Source of the DNA: Paraburkholderia domus
Lineage (GTDB): Bacteria > Pseudomonadota > Gammaproteobacteria > Burkholderiales > Burkholderiaceae
Length of the DNA stretch: 64,000 nt
Assembly: GCF_905220705.1 (NCBI RefSeq)
Contig: NZ_CAJNAT010000008.1
Coordinates: 62,001 to 126,000 of the forward strand
Direction of reading: 5' to 3'
In this document: piece after piece, positions 43,459-51,201 of the stretch
Layout of the letters: each line of letters begins with the position of its first letter
Position numbering within the stretch: the stretch's first letter is position 1
Program-made: the position numbers and the translations under genes
The notes under the pieces: model-generated
The model's database searches: none
What the model was told of the DNA's origin: nothing
Seen by the model: only the letters and a program-made list of their open reading frames with translations

Positions 43459-43890
43459 TCAGAGATGCAGCCCGCCGCGCGGTGAACGCGCGCCGTCGAT
43501 ACTGATACGGCCCGCTCCGGTCACGAACAACAACAGGAAACCACCGGCGATACCGATATTCTTCCAGAAGTGGATCACCATATCGCGCTGCAAGGCGGGA
43601 TCGGTAACGTTCCAGAAATCGTGACCCAGCACCGCGGTCGCCACGGTGTAGACGGCCATGATGAGCGCGAGTGGGCGGATCTTGAAGCCGACGATCAGCA
43701 GCAGACCGCCGAGTGCCTCGACCGCTGTTGCAATCGGTCCGGCGACCTGTACGAACGGCACACCCTTCGAATGCAGATAGCCGACGAAGCCCGCATAGCC
43801 CAGCAGTTTCATCACGCCACCCCATAAAAACAGCACGGCAAGGGCGATACGCGCGATAAGGATGACGCCGGAATCGACGGGACGCGTCAT
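43459..43890 (-). CDS. DoxX-family membrane protein
   Basis: 143-residue protein with four membrane segments: ILIARIALAVLFLWGGVMKLLGY, then VQVAGPIATAVEALGGLLLIVGF, then IRPLALIMAVYTVATAVLG, then NIGIAGGFLLLFVTG. The DoxX landmarks are present: G-x-x-K-L near residue 26 and the HDFWNVTDPALQRDMVIHFWKNIGIAGGFLL block. AGGAG lies upstream of ATG 43890. Family members are linked to thiol/redox balance and quinone chemistry at the inner membrane; the role here is not known. Upstream neighbours are an RbsD/FucU-like gene and small hypotheticals on the same strand. Confidence 0.88.
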   Translation of the reverse strand: MTRPVDSGVILIARIALAVLFLWGGVMKLLGYAGFVGYLHSKGVPFVQVAGPIATAVEALGGLLLIVGFKIRPLALIMAVYTVATAVLGHDFWNVTDPALQRDMVIHFWKNIGIAGGFLLLFVTGAGRISIDGARSPRGGLHL

Positions 43891-44068
43891 GAGGGGCTCC
43901 TGTAAATGAATAAGCAGGAGACCCGGCCAGGCGGCCGCAGTTCCCCACTTTGCATCTGAGAATATGTGCATTGCCCGCCTTTTCCAAGCGCGGGCGGGTG
44001 TGAACGGCGCAAATCGCGCCGTATCAGAGGAAGAAAAGAGGTGTCCGGGTGCTCGGCGAGTGTCCGTG

Positions 44069-44533
44069 CTATTGCTGCGGCGCATCCGGCGCCAGCAAGA
44101 CACCTTTTGTGAACACGAAGCAGCCATAACCGCGCTCTTCGCCGGTGGCGATCACGCAATAGGCTTTGCGTGCCCGCTCATAGAAAGCGAAACGTTCGAC
44201 CGAAGCAAACGGCACCTCGCGCCCTTCCGCCGCATTGATCTCGATCTGCGCCTCGCGCTGAACGGCCGGAATCGTATTCGGCTCGCCCACCACTTCCATT
44301 CGCGCGGCAGGGCGTTCGATGAAAGTATCCAGCGGCATCACCGACAGAATCGCGCGAATTGCACGCGCTGCGTTCACGCCATCGAGACGAAGCAGCTTGC
44401 CCAACACCGTCTCCTGCGCGACGGACGCGCCCGGGAAGTTGGCGTCGCAAATCACCAGTTCGTCGCCATGCCCCATTGAGCGTAGCGCATGCAGCACATC
44501 GGCATTCAGCAGCGGGTCCAGATTCTTCAGCAC
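44069..44533 (-). CDS. RbsD/FucU-family sugar mutarotase
   Basis: 154-residue enzyme of the RbsD/FucU fold, which interconverts anomers of fucose or ribose. Landmarks: LLNADVLHALRSMGHGDELVICDANFPG (catalytic His at about 22 and Asp at about 30) and the C-terminal FYERARKAYCVIATGEERGYGCFVFTKGVL. Length and the ERARKAYCVIATGE segment favour FucU (L-fucose mutarotase) over RbsD. It begins at a GTG (44533) with AAGGAG eight bases upstream. No fucose or ribose genes adjoin it, so the mutarotase works for a pathway encoded elsewhere. Confidence 0.88.
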   Translation of the reverse strand: MLKNLDPLLNADVLHALRSMGHGDELVICDANFPGASVAQETVLGKLLRLDGVNAARAIRAILSVMPLDTFIERPAARMEVVGEPNTIPAVQREAQIEINAAEGREVPFASVERFAFYERARKAYCVIATGEERGYGCFVFTKGVLLAPDAPQQ

Positions 44534-44667
44534 GGTGTCTCCTTGAGGTCCGATTGGCGGCTAGGCGCCCGGGTTCGAACGGTTTGTCCTTGTAGCGCGT
44601 CGCGATCGATTGTAGCAAGACGATGACGCGCGGTCCGTTGCCGGCGGTCCGTCGTCAATCCGCTTTT

Positions 44668-44916
44668 CTACACGATGCGGCGAGCGACATTGTGGCGACA
44701 CTGCCACCGCAACCATCCGACCAAGGCGAGCAGCACAAGACCCGCGCCACCCAATACCGGCTCGCGCCAGGCCAGCAACGCGGTGAAGGTGAACGCGCGT
44801 GTACCGGCCAGCAGAGCGAAGCCGGCGATCGCGCTGGAGAGCGCGTCGACGGCGCCCGACAGGCGTGCGACCGTAAGAACAGTACTGGGAGCCGTGGCGG
44901 CAACGGACTCGTGCAT
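44668..44916 (-). CDS. Hypothetical small membrane protein
   Basis: 82-residue protein with two likely membrane helices (AVDALSSAIAGFALLAGTRAF and EPVLGGAGLVLLALVGWLRW). GGAG lies about seven bases before ATG 44916. No family recognised. It is 28 bases downstream of the SnoaL-like gene on the same strand, so the two may be co-transcribed. The coding status rests on the ribosome-binding site and hydrophobic pattern only. Confidence 0.5.
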   Translation of the reverse strand: MHESVAATAPSTVLTVARLSGAVDALSSAIAGFALLAGTRAFTFTALLAWREPVLGGAGLVLLALVGWLRWQCRHNVARRIV

Positions 44917-44944
44917 GATTGTCTCCGTGAAAAAAAGCGGGTGG

Positions 44945-45313
44945 TCAGGCGGCGGCAGGCACCTGGTCGAGAAAACCAGTCACCGCCTGCAAGCGGCCGT
45001 GCGCATCGAGTACGCCGAAGTCGGATCCCTTGACGATCGCGTCGCCGGCCGGCGTGCTGAGTTCCCACGAAAAACGCAGCCGGTTCGCGAAGCCGTCGAC
45101 TTCCGTCGTGCGGTGAAACGTGTGATGCGGAAAGCGTTCATGCACCGCACGGATCATCGCGTCGATTCCGTCATGGCCCGCGCCTGCCAGCAGCGGATCG
45201 CGATAGTCGGCATCGGCGGCCCACGTCGCGGCGATCAGTTCGCGGCGGCGCACTGCATCGGTTTCATTCCATGCATCGAAATAACGGTCGATCAGATCGG
45301 TATGCGCATTCAT
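44945..45313 (-). CDS. SnoaL-like/NTF2-fold protein
   Basis: 122-residue protein of the NTF2-like superfamily. The pattern LIDRYFDAWNETDAVRRRELIAATWAADADYRDPLLAGAGHDGIDAMIRAVHERFPHH is the cone-shaped alpha+beta fold of SnoaL/ketosteroid isomerase relatives, with GVLDAHGRLQAVTGFLDQVP as the last strands. AAGGAG precedes ATG 45313. Such proteins bind or isomerise small hydrophobic ligands; the ligand here is unknown. First gene of a short minus-strand group with the small membrane protein. Confidence 0.8.
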   Translation of the reverse strand: MNAHTDLIDRYFDAWNETDAVRRRELIAATWAADADYRDPLLAGAGHDGIDAMIRAVHERFPHHTFHRTTEVDGFANRLRFSWELSTPAGDAIVKGSDFGVLDAHGRLQAVTGFLDQVPAAA

Positions 45314-45672
45314 CTCAGACTCCTTGATTTGCATGACTGAGCACTACGCTCGGCAGACACGTTGTATGCGGCGGGCTCGGAGTGAAGATTGACGCCTCGA
45401 GCGCGGCACGTCGATTACGTGGGAGGTAAGCATCCAGATGCGCCACGGTGCAAAACCGTCGCTTTTTGCCGATCGGATTGGCCATTCGGCCGAATCGTCA
45501 CAGGCCGCTTCGGCCGCTAACCTCATGGGAAAAATGGAGGCCGCGAAGCGTTGATACGCGGCATGTGACGAACTGAACGGGTGCGGACACGAGCCGCTTT
45601 TTAAATATGGTTTTTACACTTGCAATGTCGTATCCAGCAGGATACACTCATCAACAAATCGGTTCACCGCCT
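45314..45672. other. 359-base region upstream of the toxin gene
   Basis: Divergent gap between the SnoaL-like gene and the toxin-antitoxin pair. No gene is supported. The right end has a promoter/operator candidate (45620-45648). An in-frame extension of the toxin up to 45607 exists but would overlap that promoter. Confidence 0.5.
45620..45648 (+). promoter_or_regulatory. Promoter with embedded operator for the toxin-antitoxin pair
   Basis: TTGCAA (45620-45625) and TACACT (45643-45648) are spaced 17 bases apart like sigma-70 -35 and -10 boxes. Between and into the -10 lies the inverted repeat GTATCC-AGCA-GGATAC (45630-45645). An antitoxin bound there would block the promoter, the normal autoregulation of such modules. 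Confidence 0.6.
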
Positions 45673-45978
45673 GTGTACACGGTCAACCGCACCGAAGAAT
45701 TCGACAGTTGGCTTGCCGGCCTCGCAGACATGAGAGCGAGGGCAAAAATCCTGGTGCGGGTCCGGCGTGCGGAGCGGGGTCATTTCGGCGACGTAAAGCT
45801 GCTGGAAGACGGTGTGTCCGAAATGCGCATCGATTGCGGTCCCGGCTATCGGGTCTACTTTGCGCGCGAAGGGCGGCTGGTGTACCTGCTGCTCTGCGCT
45901 GGCGATAAGTCCACGCAGCCGACCGACATCAAGCATGCCAAATCAATGTGGGCAGCAATCAGAAAGGAACTGTCATGA
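45673..45978 (+). CDS. RelE/HigB-type toxin of a toxin-antitoxin pair
   Basis: 101-residue toxin of the phage-Gp49/HigB-like RelE superfamily. Conserved blocks: VNRTEEFDSWLAGLADMRARAKILVRVRRAERGHFGDVKLLEDGVSEMRI, then GPGYRVYFAREGRLVYLLLCAGDKSTQ. RelE relatives cut mRNA on the ribosome. I take GTG 45673 as start because the upstream in-frame ATGs lie in the predicted promoter; family proteins open with a similar YTVxRTEEFDxWL. Its stop overlaps the antitoxin start (ATGA), and gene order toxin first matches HigBA. Confidence 0.85.
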   Translation: MYTVNRTEEFDSWLAGLADMRARAKILVRVRRAERGHFGDVKLLEDGVSEMRIDCGPGYRVYFAREGRLVYLLLCAGDKSTQPTDIKHAKSMWAAIRKELS

Positions 45979-46277
45979 GCAAAGTCAAAACCGCACGGTT
46001 CGACGCATCACACTACCTCGATAGCGAGGAGATGATCGCTGAATATCTCAACGCAGCGCTGGAAGAAGGCGACGCCGACCTCCTCCTCGCCGCGATCGCC
46101 GACATCGCAAAAGCGCGCGGCATCGCAAAGGTCGCGGCCGACGCTGGGCTCGGGCGCGAAAGCCTCTATAAAACACTCGCGCCCGGCTCCAAACCGCGCA
46201 TGGATACGGTGTTCAAACTGCTGCGCGCGCTGGGCATCAAGCTCAACGCCGTGCCGGAAGGTGTGGCGCCCGCCTGA
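45975..46277 (+). CDS. HigA-like antitoxin (XRE helix-turn-helix)
   Basis: 100-residue antitoxin. The N-terminal part FDASHYLDSEEMIAEYLNAALEEGDADLLLAAIADIAKARG is typical of the addiction-module antidote family; the C-terminal part MAKVAADAGLG-like helix-turn-helix (IAKVAADAGLGRESLYKTLAPGSKPRMDTVFKLLRALG) binds DNA. ATG 45975 overlaps the toxin stop, with AAGGAAC upstream. It should neutralise the toxin and repress the shared promoter through the GTATCC-N4-GGATAC dyad upstream. Confidence 0.87.
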   Translation: MSKVKTARFDASHYLDSEEMIAEYLNAALEEGDADLLLAAIADIAKARGIAKVAADAGLGRESLYKTLAPGSKPRMDTVFKLLRALGIKLNAVPEGVAPA

Positions 46278-46333
46278 TTCGCGCTTATTGTGTTGCCGCC
46301 TGAGGCAAGGCCACGAATGGGCTGTGTATTCGC

Positions 46334-46401
46334 GGGTGCTCCTACGCTTTCTCGGGTGTTTCGGGGTATTCCCGGGTATTCCATTACCTGTCAGGTAATG
46401 G
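46334..46401 (+). promoter_or_regulatory. Helically phased repeats and 21-bp palindrome upstream of the XRE-MmyB gene
   Basis: GGGTGCT (46334), GGGTGTT (46354), GGGTATT (46364) and GGGTATT (46374) start 20, 10 and 10 bases apart, so all face the same side of the helix. They run into a perfect palindrome, CCATTACCTG-T-CAGGTAATGG (46381-46401), 32 bases before the regulator's ATG. The palindrome is a strong operator candidate for autoregulation; the phased repeats could bind it cooperatively or a second factor. Confidence 0.65.
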
Positions 46402-46433
46402 ATCGCCAACACGCTTTGGCTATCATCGGCAAC

Positions 46434-47312
46434 ATGAACACGCTCTCTCTTGCGCAAACCATTCCGTCGAACGCGCCGACGGCAAGCCGCACGATTGGCG
46501 ATCTGCTCCGCGAATGGCGGCAGCGGCGAAGAATGAGCCAGTTGTTGCTCGCCGCGGAAGCCGATATTTCAACCCGGCATCTGAGCTTCGTCGAATCAGG
46601 CCGTGCGGTGCCCAGCCGTGAAATGGTCATGCATCTGGCAGAGCGACTCGACGTGCCGCTGCGCGCGCGCAATTCGCTGCTGATCGCGGCGGGTTATGCG
46701 CCGCTGTTCCGAGAACGTCCTTTGACAGACCCCCAGCTGACCGCCGCGCGCGAGGCTGTCGAGTTAGTGCTTAAAGGTCACGAGCCGTATCCGGCACTCG
46801 CGATCGACCGCCACTGGACCATCGTCGCCGCAAATAGTGCGCTTGCGCCGCTGCTTGCGGGCGCAAGCCCTGAACTGCTGAAGCCGCCAGTCAATGCGAT
46901 GCGACTGAGCTTGCATCCGGAAGGTATCGCAGCGTCGATCGTCAATTGGCATGCGTGGCGCGCGCACGCGCTGTCCCGACTCCAGCGGCAAATCGACGTG
47001 AGCGGTGACGACACGTTGAGCGCACTGCGCGACGAGCTAGCCGCGTATCCCGCTCCGCCCGGTGCAGAAGTGGCCGACCAGGACGACACCGCGAGTAATC
47101 AGATCGCCGTGCCACTGCGGCTGCGCACGCCGATCGGGGTACTGTCGTTCTTCAGCACGACCACGGTATTCGGCACACCAGTGGATGTGACGTTGTCGGA
47201 ACTTGCCATAGAGGCGTTCTTTCCCGCCGATCAGCAAACCGCGGCGGCATTGCGCGAGTTTGCCGAAAGCCAACGCGCCGAAAACCAAGGCGCTAAGGCC
47301 GTGAAACCCTAG
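46434..47312 (+). CDS. XRE-family regulator with MmyB ligand domain
   Basis: 292-residue regulator. The N-terminal XRE helix-turn-helix (LLREWRQRRRMSQLLLAAEADISTRHLSFVESGRAVPSREMVMHLAERLDVPLRARNSLLIAAGYAP, about 23-90) is followed by the PAS-like MmyB domain (AIDRHWTIVAANSALAPLLAGASPELLKPPVNAMRLSLHPEGIAASIVNW) that is thought to bind a fatty-acid-like ligand. ATG 46434 was preferred; ATG 46398 would begin inside the palindrome. The 21-base palindrome upstream fits autoregulation. The following GNAT gene is 90 bases downstream and may be co-regulated. Confidence 0.88.
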   Translation: MNTLSLAQTIPSNAPTASRTIGDLLREWRQRRRMSQLLLAAEADISTRHLSFVESGRAVPSREMVMHLAERLDVPLRARNSLLIAAGYAPLFRERPLTDPQLTAAREAVELVLKGHEPYPALAIDRHWTIVAANSALAPLLAGASPELLKPPVNAMRLSLHPEGIAASIVNWHAWRAHALSRLQRQIDVSGDDTLSALRDELAAYPAPPGAEVADQDDTASNQIAVPLRLRTPIGVLSFFSTTTVFGTPVDVTLSELAIEAFFPADQQTAAALREFAESQRAENQGAKAVKP

Positions 47313-47402
47313 CGCGACTGCGGAACGGCAGAATCGCAAGCAACATTGAACGCTGAGTTGTTACCGCTTGCACCGCCGTTCAAACCACACGGAGAGACGC
47401 AC

Positions 47403-47933
47403 TTGACCAACAACGCCCTACTGATCCGTCAACTCGGGCCAGCCGACCGCGAGGCCTACTTCCAGCTTCGCCTGCGTGGACTGAAGGCACATCCGGAGTC
47501 GTTCGGTCAGAGCTACGAGGAAGCGGTGGCCAAGGGCGCGGCACGACATGATGCGATGTTGCAAGGCGCGCGCGCAGCCGAAGGCGACTTTTTGCTCGGT
47601 GCTTACGCGTCGGCCGATGCCCCGTTGATCGGCGTGGTCGGATTGGTGCGCAACTCGCATGACAAGGAACGGCACAAGGCCTCTGTTGTCGGTATGTATG
47701 TCGCACCGGAAGCTGCGGGCCGCGGAGTCGGCCGCGCGTTGCTTAATGAGTTGCTGGCGCGAGCGGCACAGATAGAAGGTCTTCGGCAAATCCAGTTGAT
47801 GGTGAGTAGCCGGAACGAGGCGGCGCGCGGACTCTATGAGTCGCTTGGCTTTCGCAAATATGGCTGTGAGGTCGAGGCGCTAAACGTCGGCGGGGTATTT
47901 CACGACGCCGATCTGATGGCGCGCTTCATGTAA
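47403..47933 (+). CDS. GNAT-family N-acetyltransferase
   Basis: 176-residue acetyl-CoA-dependent transferase. The acetyl-CoA site is VVGMYVAPEAAGRGVGRALLNELLARA (motif A, with the R-G-x-G-x-A loop) and the C-terminal motif B is SSRNEAARGLYESLGFRKYG. I chose TTG 47403 with GGAGAG seven bases upstream; another TTG at 47346 gives 19 more residues but no better ribosome-binding site. Substrate not predictable; it follows an XRE-MmyB regulator, so it may be part of that regulon. Confidence 0.85.
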   Translation: MTNNALLIRQLGPADREAYFQLRLRGLKAHPESFGQSYEEAVAKGAARHDAMLQGARAAEGDFLLGAYASADAPLIGVVGLVRNSHDKERHKASVVGMYVAPEAAGRGVGRALLNELLARAAQIEGLRQIQLMVSSRNEAARGLYESLGFRKYGCEVEALNVGGVFHDADLMARFM

Positions 47934-48747
47934 CAGCGTTCGGGTACCGGTCCTACCCTCGGGGCGCGCGCGCCGACCGTTACGCATCGCTCTGGAAGGC
48001 GCCCTTCCGCTCGCTGATCGCGGCGGTGGTCAGCTACCTGATGCTCGGCTAAAGAGCCCGTCTGGCCTCAGGTTGTAACATCCGTGTCCATTTCAGCTGC
48101 ATCGTGTCAGGCAGCTTGCACGGCTGACTGTGGCTGATCGCCGCCTTCGCCGGCAGCGTACTCGGTACACGTCTGCGCCCAGCGTTTGGCCTCGAAGTCG
48201 AACGGATCCCCGCAAACGATTGCTGGAAGTTACAAATGCAGCCTCGTTTGTAACTGGGGCTGCATCAACTTGTTACACCTTTGCTTTGTCCCCACAGTAG
48301 CGCCAATGAGCGGTATTTATTACTTTCAATTACCCTCGCTTTCTATTTCCTTTCCGATTCAGTCCTGATTTTCCGACTCTCGATCGGGTGTGCATCTTTG
48401 CTCAGACGAATGACTCAGGTACCCGTGGTACAAGGGTTTCCATGGATCAGACAAATTTTACGAGCCACAAAAAACCTGCTAAGCATCATCTATTACGGGA
48501 CCGTGAAAGAGTTACCGAAATTTGATGCATCTTTTCGAGATATTTTTTTGAGAGGGGATTGATTTCTTGTTTTACCCTTCATACAATTCGTCCCAAGCTG
48601 TTACGAAATGTAACGTGATGTATCAAAAAGTCGCCGTCTGTATCAGGTGGTGACATGTAGCCGGAGGACAACGTTTCCGGCGAGGCACAAAAGACATAAC
48701 GGCAAAAAATGCCGACATAGTAATTCGGGGCTTCGGAAACACAGAAA
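47934..48747. other. 814-base region without intact genes: decayed fragments, AT-rich stretch, flhD leader
   Basis: Three parts. At 47950-48052 a plus-strand frame ends RYASLWKAPFRSLIAAVVSYLMLG then stop, with no start; at about 48130-48206 a second fragment LWLIAAFAGSVLGTRLRPAFGL looks like a membrane-protein piece. I read both as remnants, without certainty. From about 48220 to 48600 the DNA is clearly more AT-rich than its neighbours, with two short plus-strand frames (48186-48368, 48281-48562) that look non-coding. From 48600 on come inverted repeats of the flhD leader. AGTTACAAA (48228-48236) and TTTGTAACT (48247-48255) form a perfect dyad. Confidence 0.5.
48600..48714 (+). promoter_or_regulatory. 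flhD upstream control region with dyads and leader hairpins
   Basis: GTTAC-GAAAT-GTAAC (48600-48614) is a palindrome; TGTATCA occurs twice, 20 bases apart (48619-48625 and 48639-48645). Closer to the gene are two possible mRNA hairpins: GCCGGA/TCCGGC (48660-48665 with 48676-48681) and CGGCA/TGCCG (48700-48704 with 48710-48714). flhDC operons are usually controlled by many regulators and by RNA leaders, so this clustering is in keeping. Confidence 0.5.
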
Positions 48748-49068
48748 ATGGACCGTAGCAGCGAGACGCTGGATTCAATCCGCGAGATCAACTTGTCTTA
48801 CATCATGCTCGCGCAACGTATGTTGCGTGAGGACAAACCGGTCGGCATGTTCCGGCTGGGTTTGTCGTCGGAACTGGCTGATTTGCTTGCCGGGCTGTCG
48901 CTCGCGCAGATCGTCAAGCTGGCCGCTTCCGATCAGCTTTTATGCTTCTTCCGCTTCAACGACCACGCGATGTTGTCGGCGCTGACGCAAACGACGAAGC
49001 ATGCAGCAGTTGCACCGACTCACGCGGCGATCCTGCTTGCAGGCCAGCCTGCTGAGCAGTTTGCTTAA
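48748..49068 (+). CDS. flhD: Flagellar master regulator subunit FlhD
   Basis: 106-residue FlhD. The sequence MDRSSETLDSIREINLSYIMLAQRMLREDKPVGMFRLGLS is diagnostic, with the helix-rich dimer core ADLLAGLSLAQIVKLAASDQLLCFFRFND. With FlhC it forms the FlhD4C2 activator of class II flagellar operons (sigma-28, hook-basal body). It lies 14 bases upstream of flhC. An unusual long, AT-rich leader precedes it, and no other flagellar or chemotaxis gene is in the window, so this could be a second copy away from the main flagellar cluster. Confidence 0.95.
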   Translation: MDRSSETLDSIREINLSYIMLAQRMLREDKPVGMFRLGLSSELADLLAGLSLAQIVKLAASDQLLCFFRFNDHAMLSALTQTTKHAAVAPTHAAILLAGQPAEQFA

Positions 49069-49082
49069 TCGAGGTGACCGCG

Positions 49083-49652
49083 ATGCTCAAGCGTAGCCTG
49101 ACGGAAGACGCACAAGAAGTATTTCGTGCGATCGCGCTGATTGAACTCGGCGCGCGCATGCAGGTGCTCGAAAGCGAGTTGACGCTTTCGCGCGACCGCA
49201 TGATCCGCCTGTACCGCGAGGTCAAAGGCGTATCGCCACCCAAGGGCATGCTGCCTTTCTCGGCGGACTGGTACATGACGTGGCTGGCGAACATCCACGC
49301 GTCGCTGTTCTACAACACATACCTGTTCCTGAAAAACGAAGCGCGCTGCTCGCACCTGGATGCGCTGACCAAAGGGTATCGGCTGTATCTGGAACATTGC
49401 CAGCACAGCGACTCCGAACCGGTGCTGGATCTCACGCGTGCATGGACGCTGGTGCGTTTCTTCGACGCCGACATCCTGCAGTTGACAAAATGCTGCCGCT
49501 GCACCGGCAAATTCGTCGCGCACAAGCACGACTTGCAACACAACGTGGTATGTGGCGCCTGCCAGCCGCCGTCGCGCGCCGGCAAGACCAAGAAGGCCGC
49601 CGCCGCTCGTCAGGAAGCGCTCGAAGCAGCGCAGATCGCGCAAGCCGCCTGA
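49083..49652 (+). CDS. flhC: Flagellar master regulator subunit FlhC
   Basis: 189-residue FlhC, the DNA-binding partner of FlhD. The zinc site is intact: CCRCTGKFVAH (about 138-148) with VCGACQPP (about 158-165) provides four cysteines. The N-terminal half (SLTEDAQEVFRAIALIELGARMQVLESELTLSRDRMIRLYREVKGVSPPKGMLPFSADWYMTW) is typical. ATG 49083 with GAGGTG upstream; GTG 49074 is an alternative. A Lys/Ala-rich tail of about 25 residues follows the zinc site. A perfect terminator follows at 49708, so flhDC is a two-gene unit here. Confidence 0.95.
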   Translation: MLKRSLTEDAQEVFRAIALIELGARMQVLESELTLSRDRMIRLYREVKGVSPPKGMLPFSADWYMTWLANIHASLFYNTYLFLKNEARCSHLDALTKGYRLYLEHCQHSDSEPVLDLTRAWTLVRFFDADILQLTKCCRCTGKFVAHKHDLQHNVVCGACQPPSRAGKTKKAAAARQEALEAAQIAQAA

Positions 49653-49707
49653 GTTGAATTGAATCGATGAGGGCCGGTCCAGCCTGATTCGAACCGAAGC
49701 ACCCTTG

Positions 49708-49738
49708 AAAAAGGTCCGCCATTACGCGGACCTTTTTT
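49708..49738. terminator. Bidirectional terminator after flhC
   Basis: AAAAAGGTCCGC (49708-49719) pairs perfectly with GCGGACCTTTTT (49726-49737). It ends flhDC and can also end the convergent mntH transcript. Confidence 0.93.
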
Positions 49739-49812
49739 ATTTGGTTTTCGCCCTGACGCCGGACACCTGATATCTGAGACCCGGCACTCCCCAGCTACCT
49801 CCTACCGCAGCA

Positions 49813-51141
49813 TCAGTCCACCAGCCCCACTGTCTGCACCACCAGCCACAGGTTCGCCGCACTGATCACCACGAACAGCGACCAGGCGAGGAGCCGCGTC
49901 GGCAGCCGGTTGGCGAATTCGCCCATCAGCGAACGATCGTTGGTCATGCGGATCAGCGGATAAAGCGCGAATGGCAGTTGCAGGCTCAGCACGACCTGAC
50001 TTGCGACCAGCAGTTTGCCGACTGCACCGTTGCCCATCATCTGCACGCCGATCAGCGCTGGAATCAAGGCGAGAGCTCGCGTGATGAAGCGCCGCTGCCA
50101 GCACGGAATTTTCAGTTTCAGAAAGCCTTCCATGATGACCTGCCCTGCTACCGTGCCGGTGAAGGTCGAACTTTGTCCCGACGCAAGCAGCGTGATCGCG
50201 AACAGCACCGCGGCGAAGCCTGTGCCGACGATCGGCGCCAACAGCTTGTAGGCGTCTTCGATTTCGGTAACCTGATCGTGGCCGGTCGCATGGAACGCGG
50301 CGGCCGCGAGAATCAGGATCGCCATGTTGATCAGCAGCGCAATCACCAGCGAGACGATCGTATCGATGCGCGACATGCCGATCGCCGACCTGATGCTGGC
50401 CGGATCGCGCTTGACCGCGCGCGTTTGCACGATCGACGAATGCAGATACAGGTTATGCGGCATCACGGTCGCACCGAGAATGCCGATTGCCAGATACATC
50501 GGCTCGCGGCTGCTGAGCGCCTGCCACGAAGGAATCAGTCCTTGTGCCACTGACGGCCAATGCGGCTTCACCAGCGCCAATTCGATGATGTAGCCGACGC
50601 CGATCGTCGCAATCAAGCCAAGCATGATCGCTTCGAGATCGCGGAAATTCTTGCCTTTCAGGCCAAGCACGATCAGCGTGTCGAACGCGGTCAGCAAAAC
50701 GCCGGTGGTCAGCGAGCATTTGAAGAGCAGATGGAAGGCTAGCGCGCCGCCCAGCACTTCGGCCAGATCGCAGGCCACGATCGACAGTTCGGCGAGCAGC
50801 CATTGAAAGCGCGCGGCACCGGGCGAATAACGCAGCCGCGACAATTGCGCGAGGTCCCGCCCAGTGGCGATGCCGAGACGCATGCTCAGGCATTGCAGCG
50901 CCATCGCCGCAAGACTCGACAACATCACAACGAACAGCAGGCTGTAGCCGTAACGAGAACCCGCCTCGATATCAGTGGCCCAGTTGCCGGGGTCCATGTA
51001 GCCGATCGAAATCAGCAGGCCGGGTCCTGCGAATTGCAGGATCTTTTTCCAGAACGGCGCGCCTTGCGTGACGGCAACCGAGCCTTGCACCTCGGATGGG
51101 CAAAACGGCGCCGTTGCGGTGGTCGGTAGTTTGAACTGCAA
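49813..51141 (-). CDS. mntH: Nramp-family Mn2+/Fe2+ transporter (MntH)
   Basis: 442-residue divalent metal:proton symporter with about 11 membrane segments. The metal-site motifs are canonical: DPGNWATDIEAG (50-61) in helix 1 and MPHNLYLHSSIVQTR (227-241) in helix 6. The only plausible start is TTG 51141 (MQFKLP) with AAGAGA upstream. It lies 60 bases behind the SfnB-like gene on the same strand and could be the last gene of the sulfur operon, although an own promoter fits into the gap poorly. MntR or Fur sites are not obvious. Confidence 0.92.
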   Translation of the reverse strand: MQFKLPTTATAPFCPSEVQGSVAVTQGAPFWKKILQFAGPGLLISIGYMDPGNWATDIEAGSRYGYSLLFVVMLSSLAAMALQCLSMRLGIATGRDLAQLSRLRYSPGAARFQWLLAELSIVACDLAEVLGGALAFHLLFKCSLTTGVLLTAFDTLIVLGLKGKNFRDLEAIMLGLIATIGVGYIIELALVKPHWPSVAQGLIPSWQALSSREPMYLAIGILGATVMPHNLYLHSSIVQTRAVKRDPASIRSAIGMSRIDTIVSLVIALLINMAILILAAAAFHATGHDQVTEIEDAYKLLAPIVGTGFAAVLFAITLLASGQSSTFTGTVAGQVIMEGFLKLKIPCWQRRFITRALALIPALIGVQMMGNGAVGKLLVASQVVLSLQLPFALYPLIRMTNDRSLMGEFANRLPTRLLAWSLFVVISAANLWLVVQTVGLVD

Positions 51142-51201
51142 GCCGATGGTCTCTTGAAGAGGATAAACCGCGACACATCATGCAGGCTGCCGCGAACCGC
51201 C

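Noticed and set aside
44565-44590. GGGTTCGAACGG resembling a tRNA T-arm
   Set aside because: Flanks do not form a T-stem and no cloverleaf can be drawn upstream.
48186-48562. Two short plus-strand frames (60 and 93 codons) in the AT-rich stretch before flhD
   Set aside because: No ribosome-binding site, overlapping frames, composition unlike proteins; more likely non-coding.
49680-49705. GATTCGAACC resembling a tRNA T-arm (minus strand)
   Set aside because: The bases around it do not pair as a T-stem and there is no acceptor stem or anticodon arm within reach.
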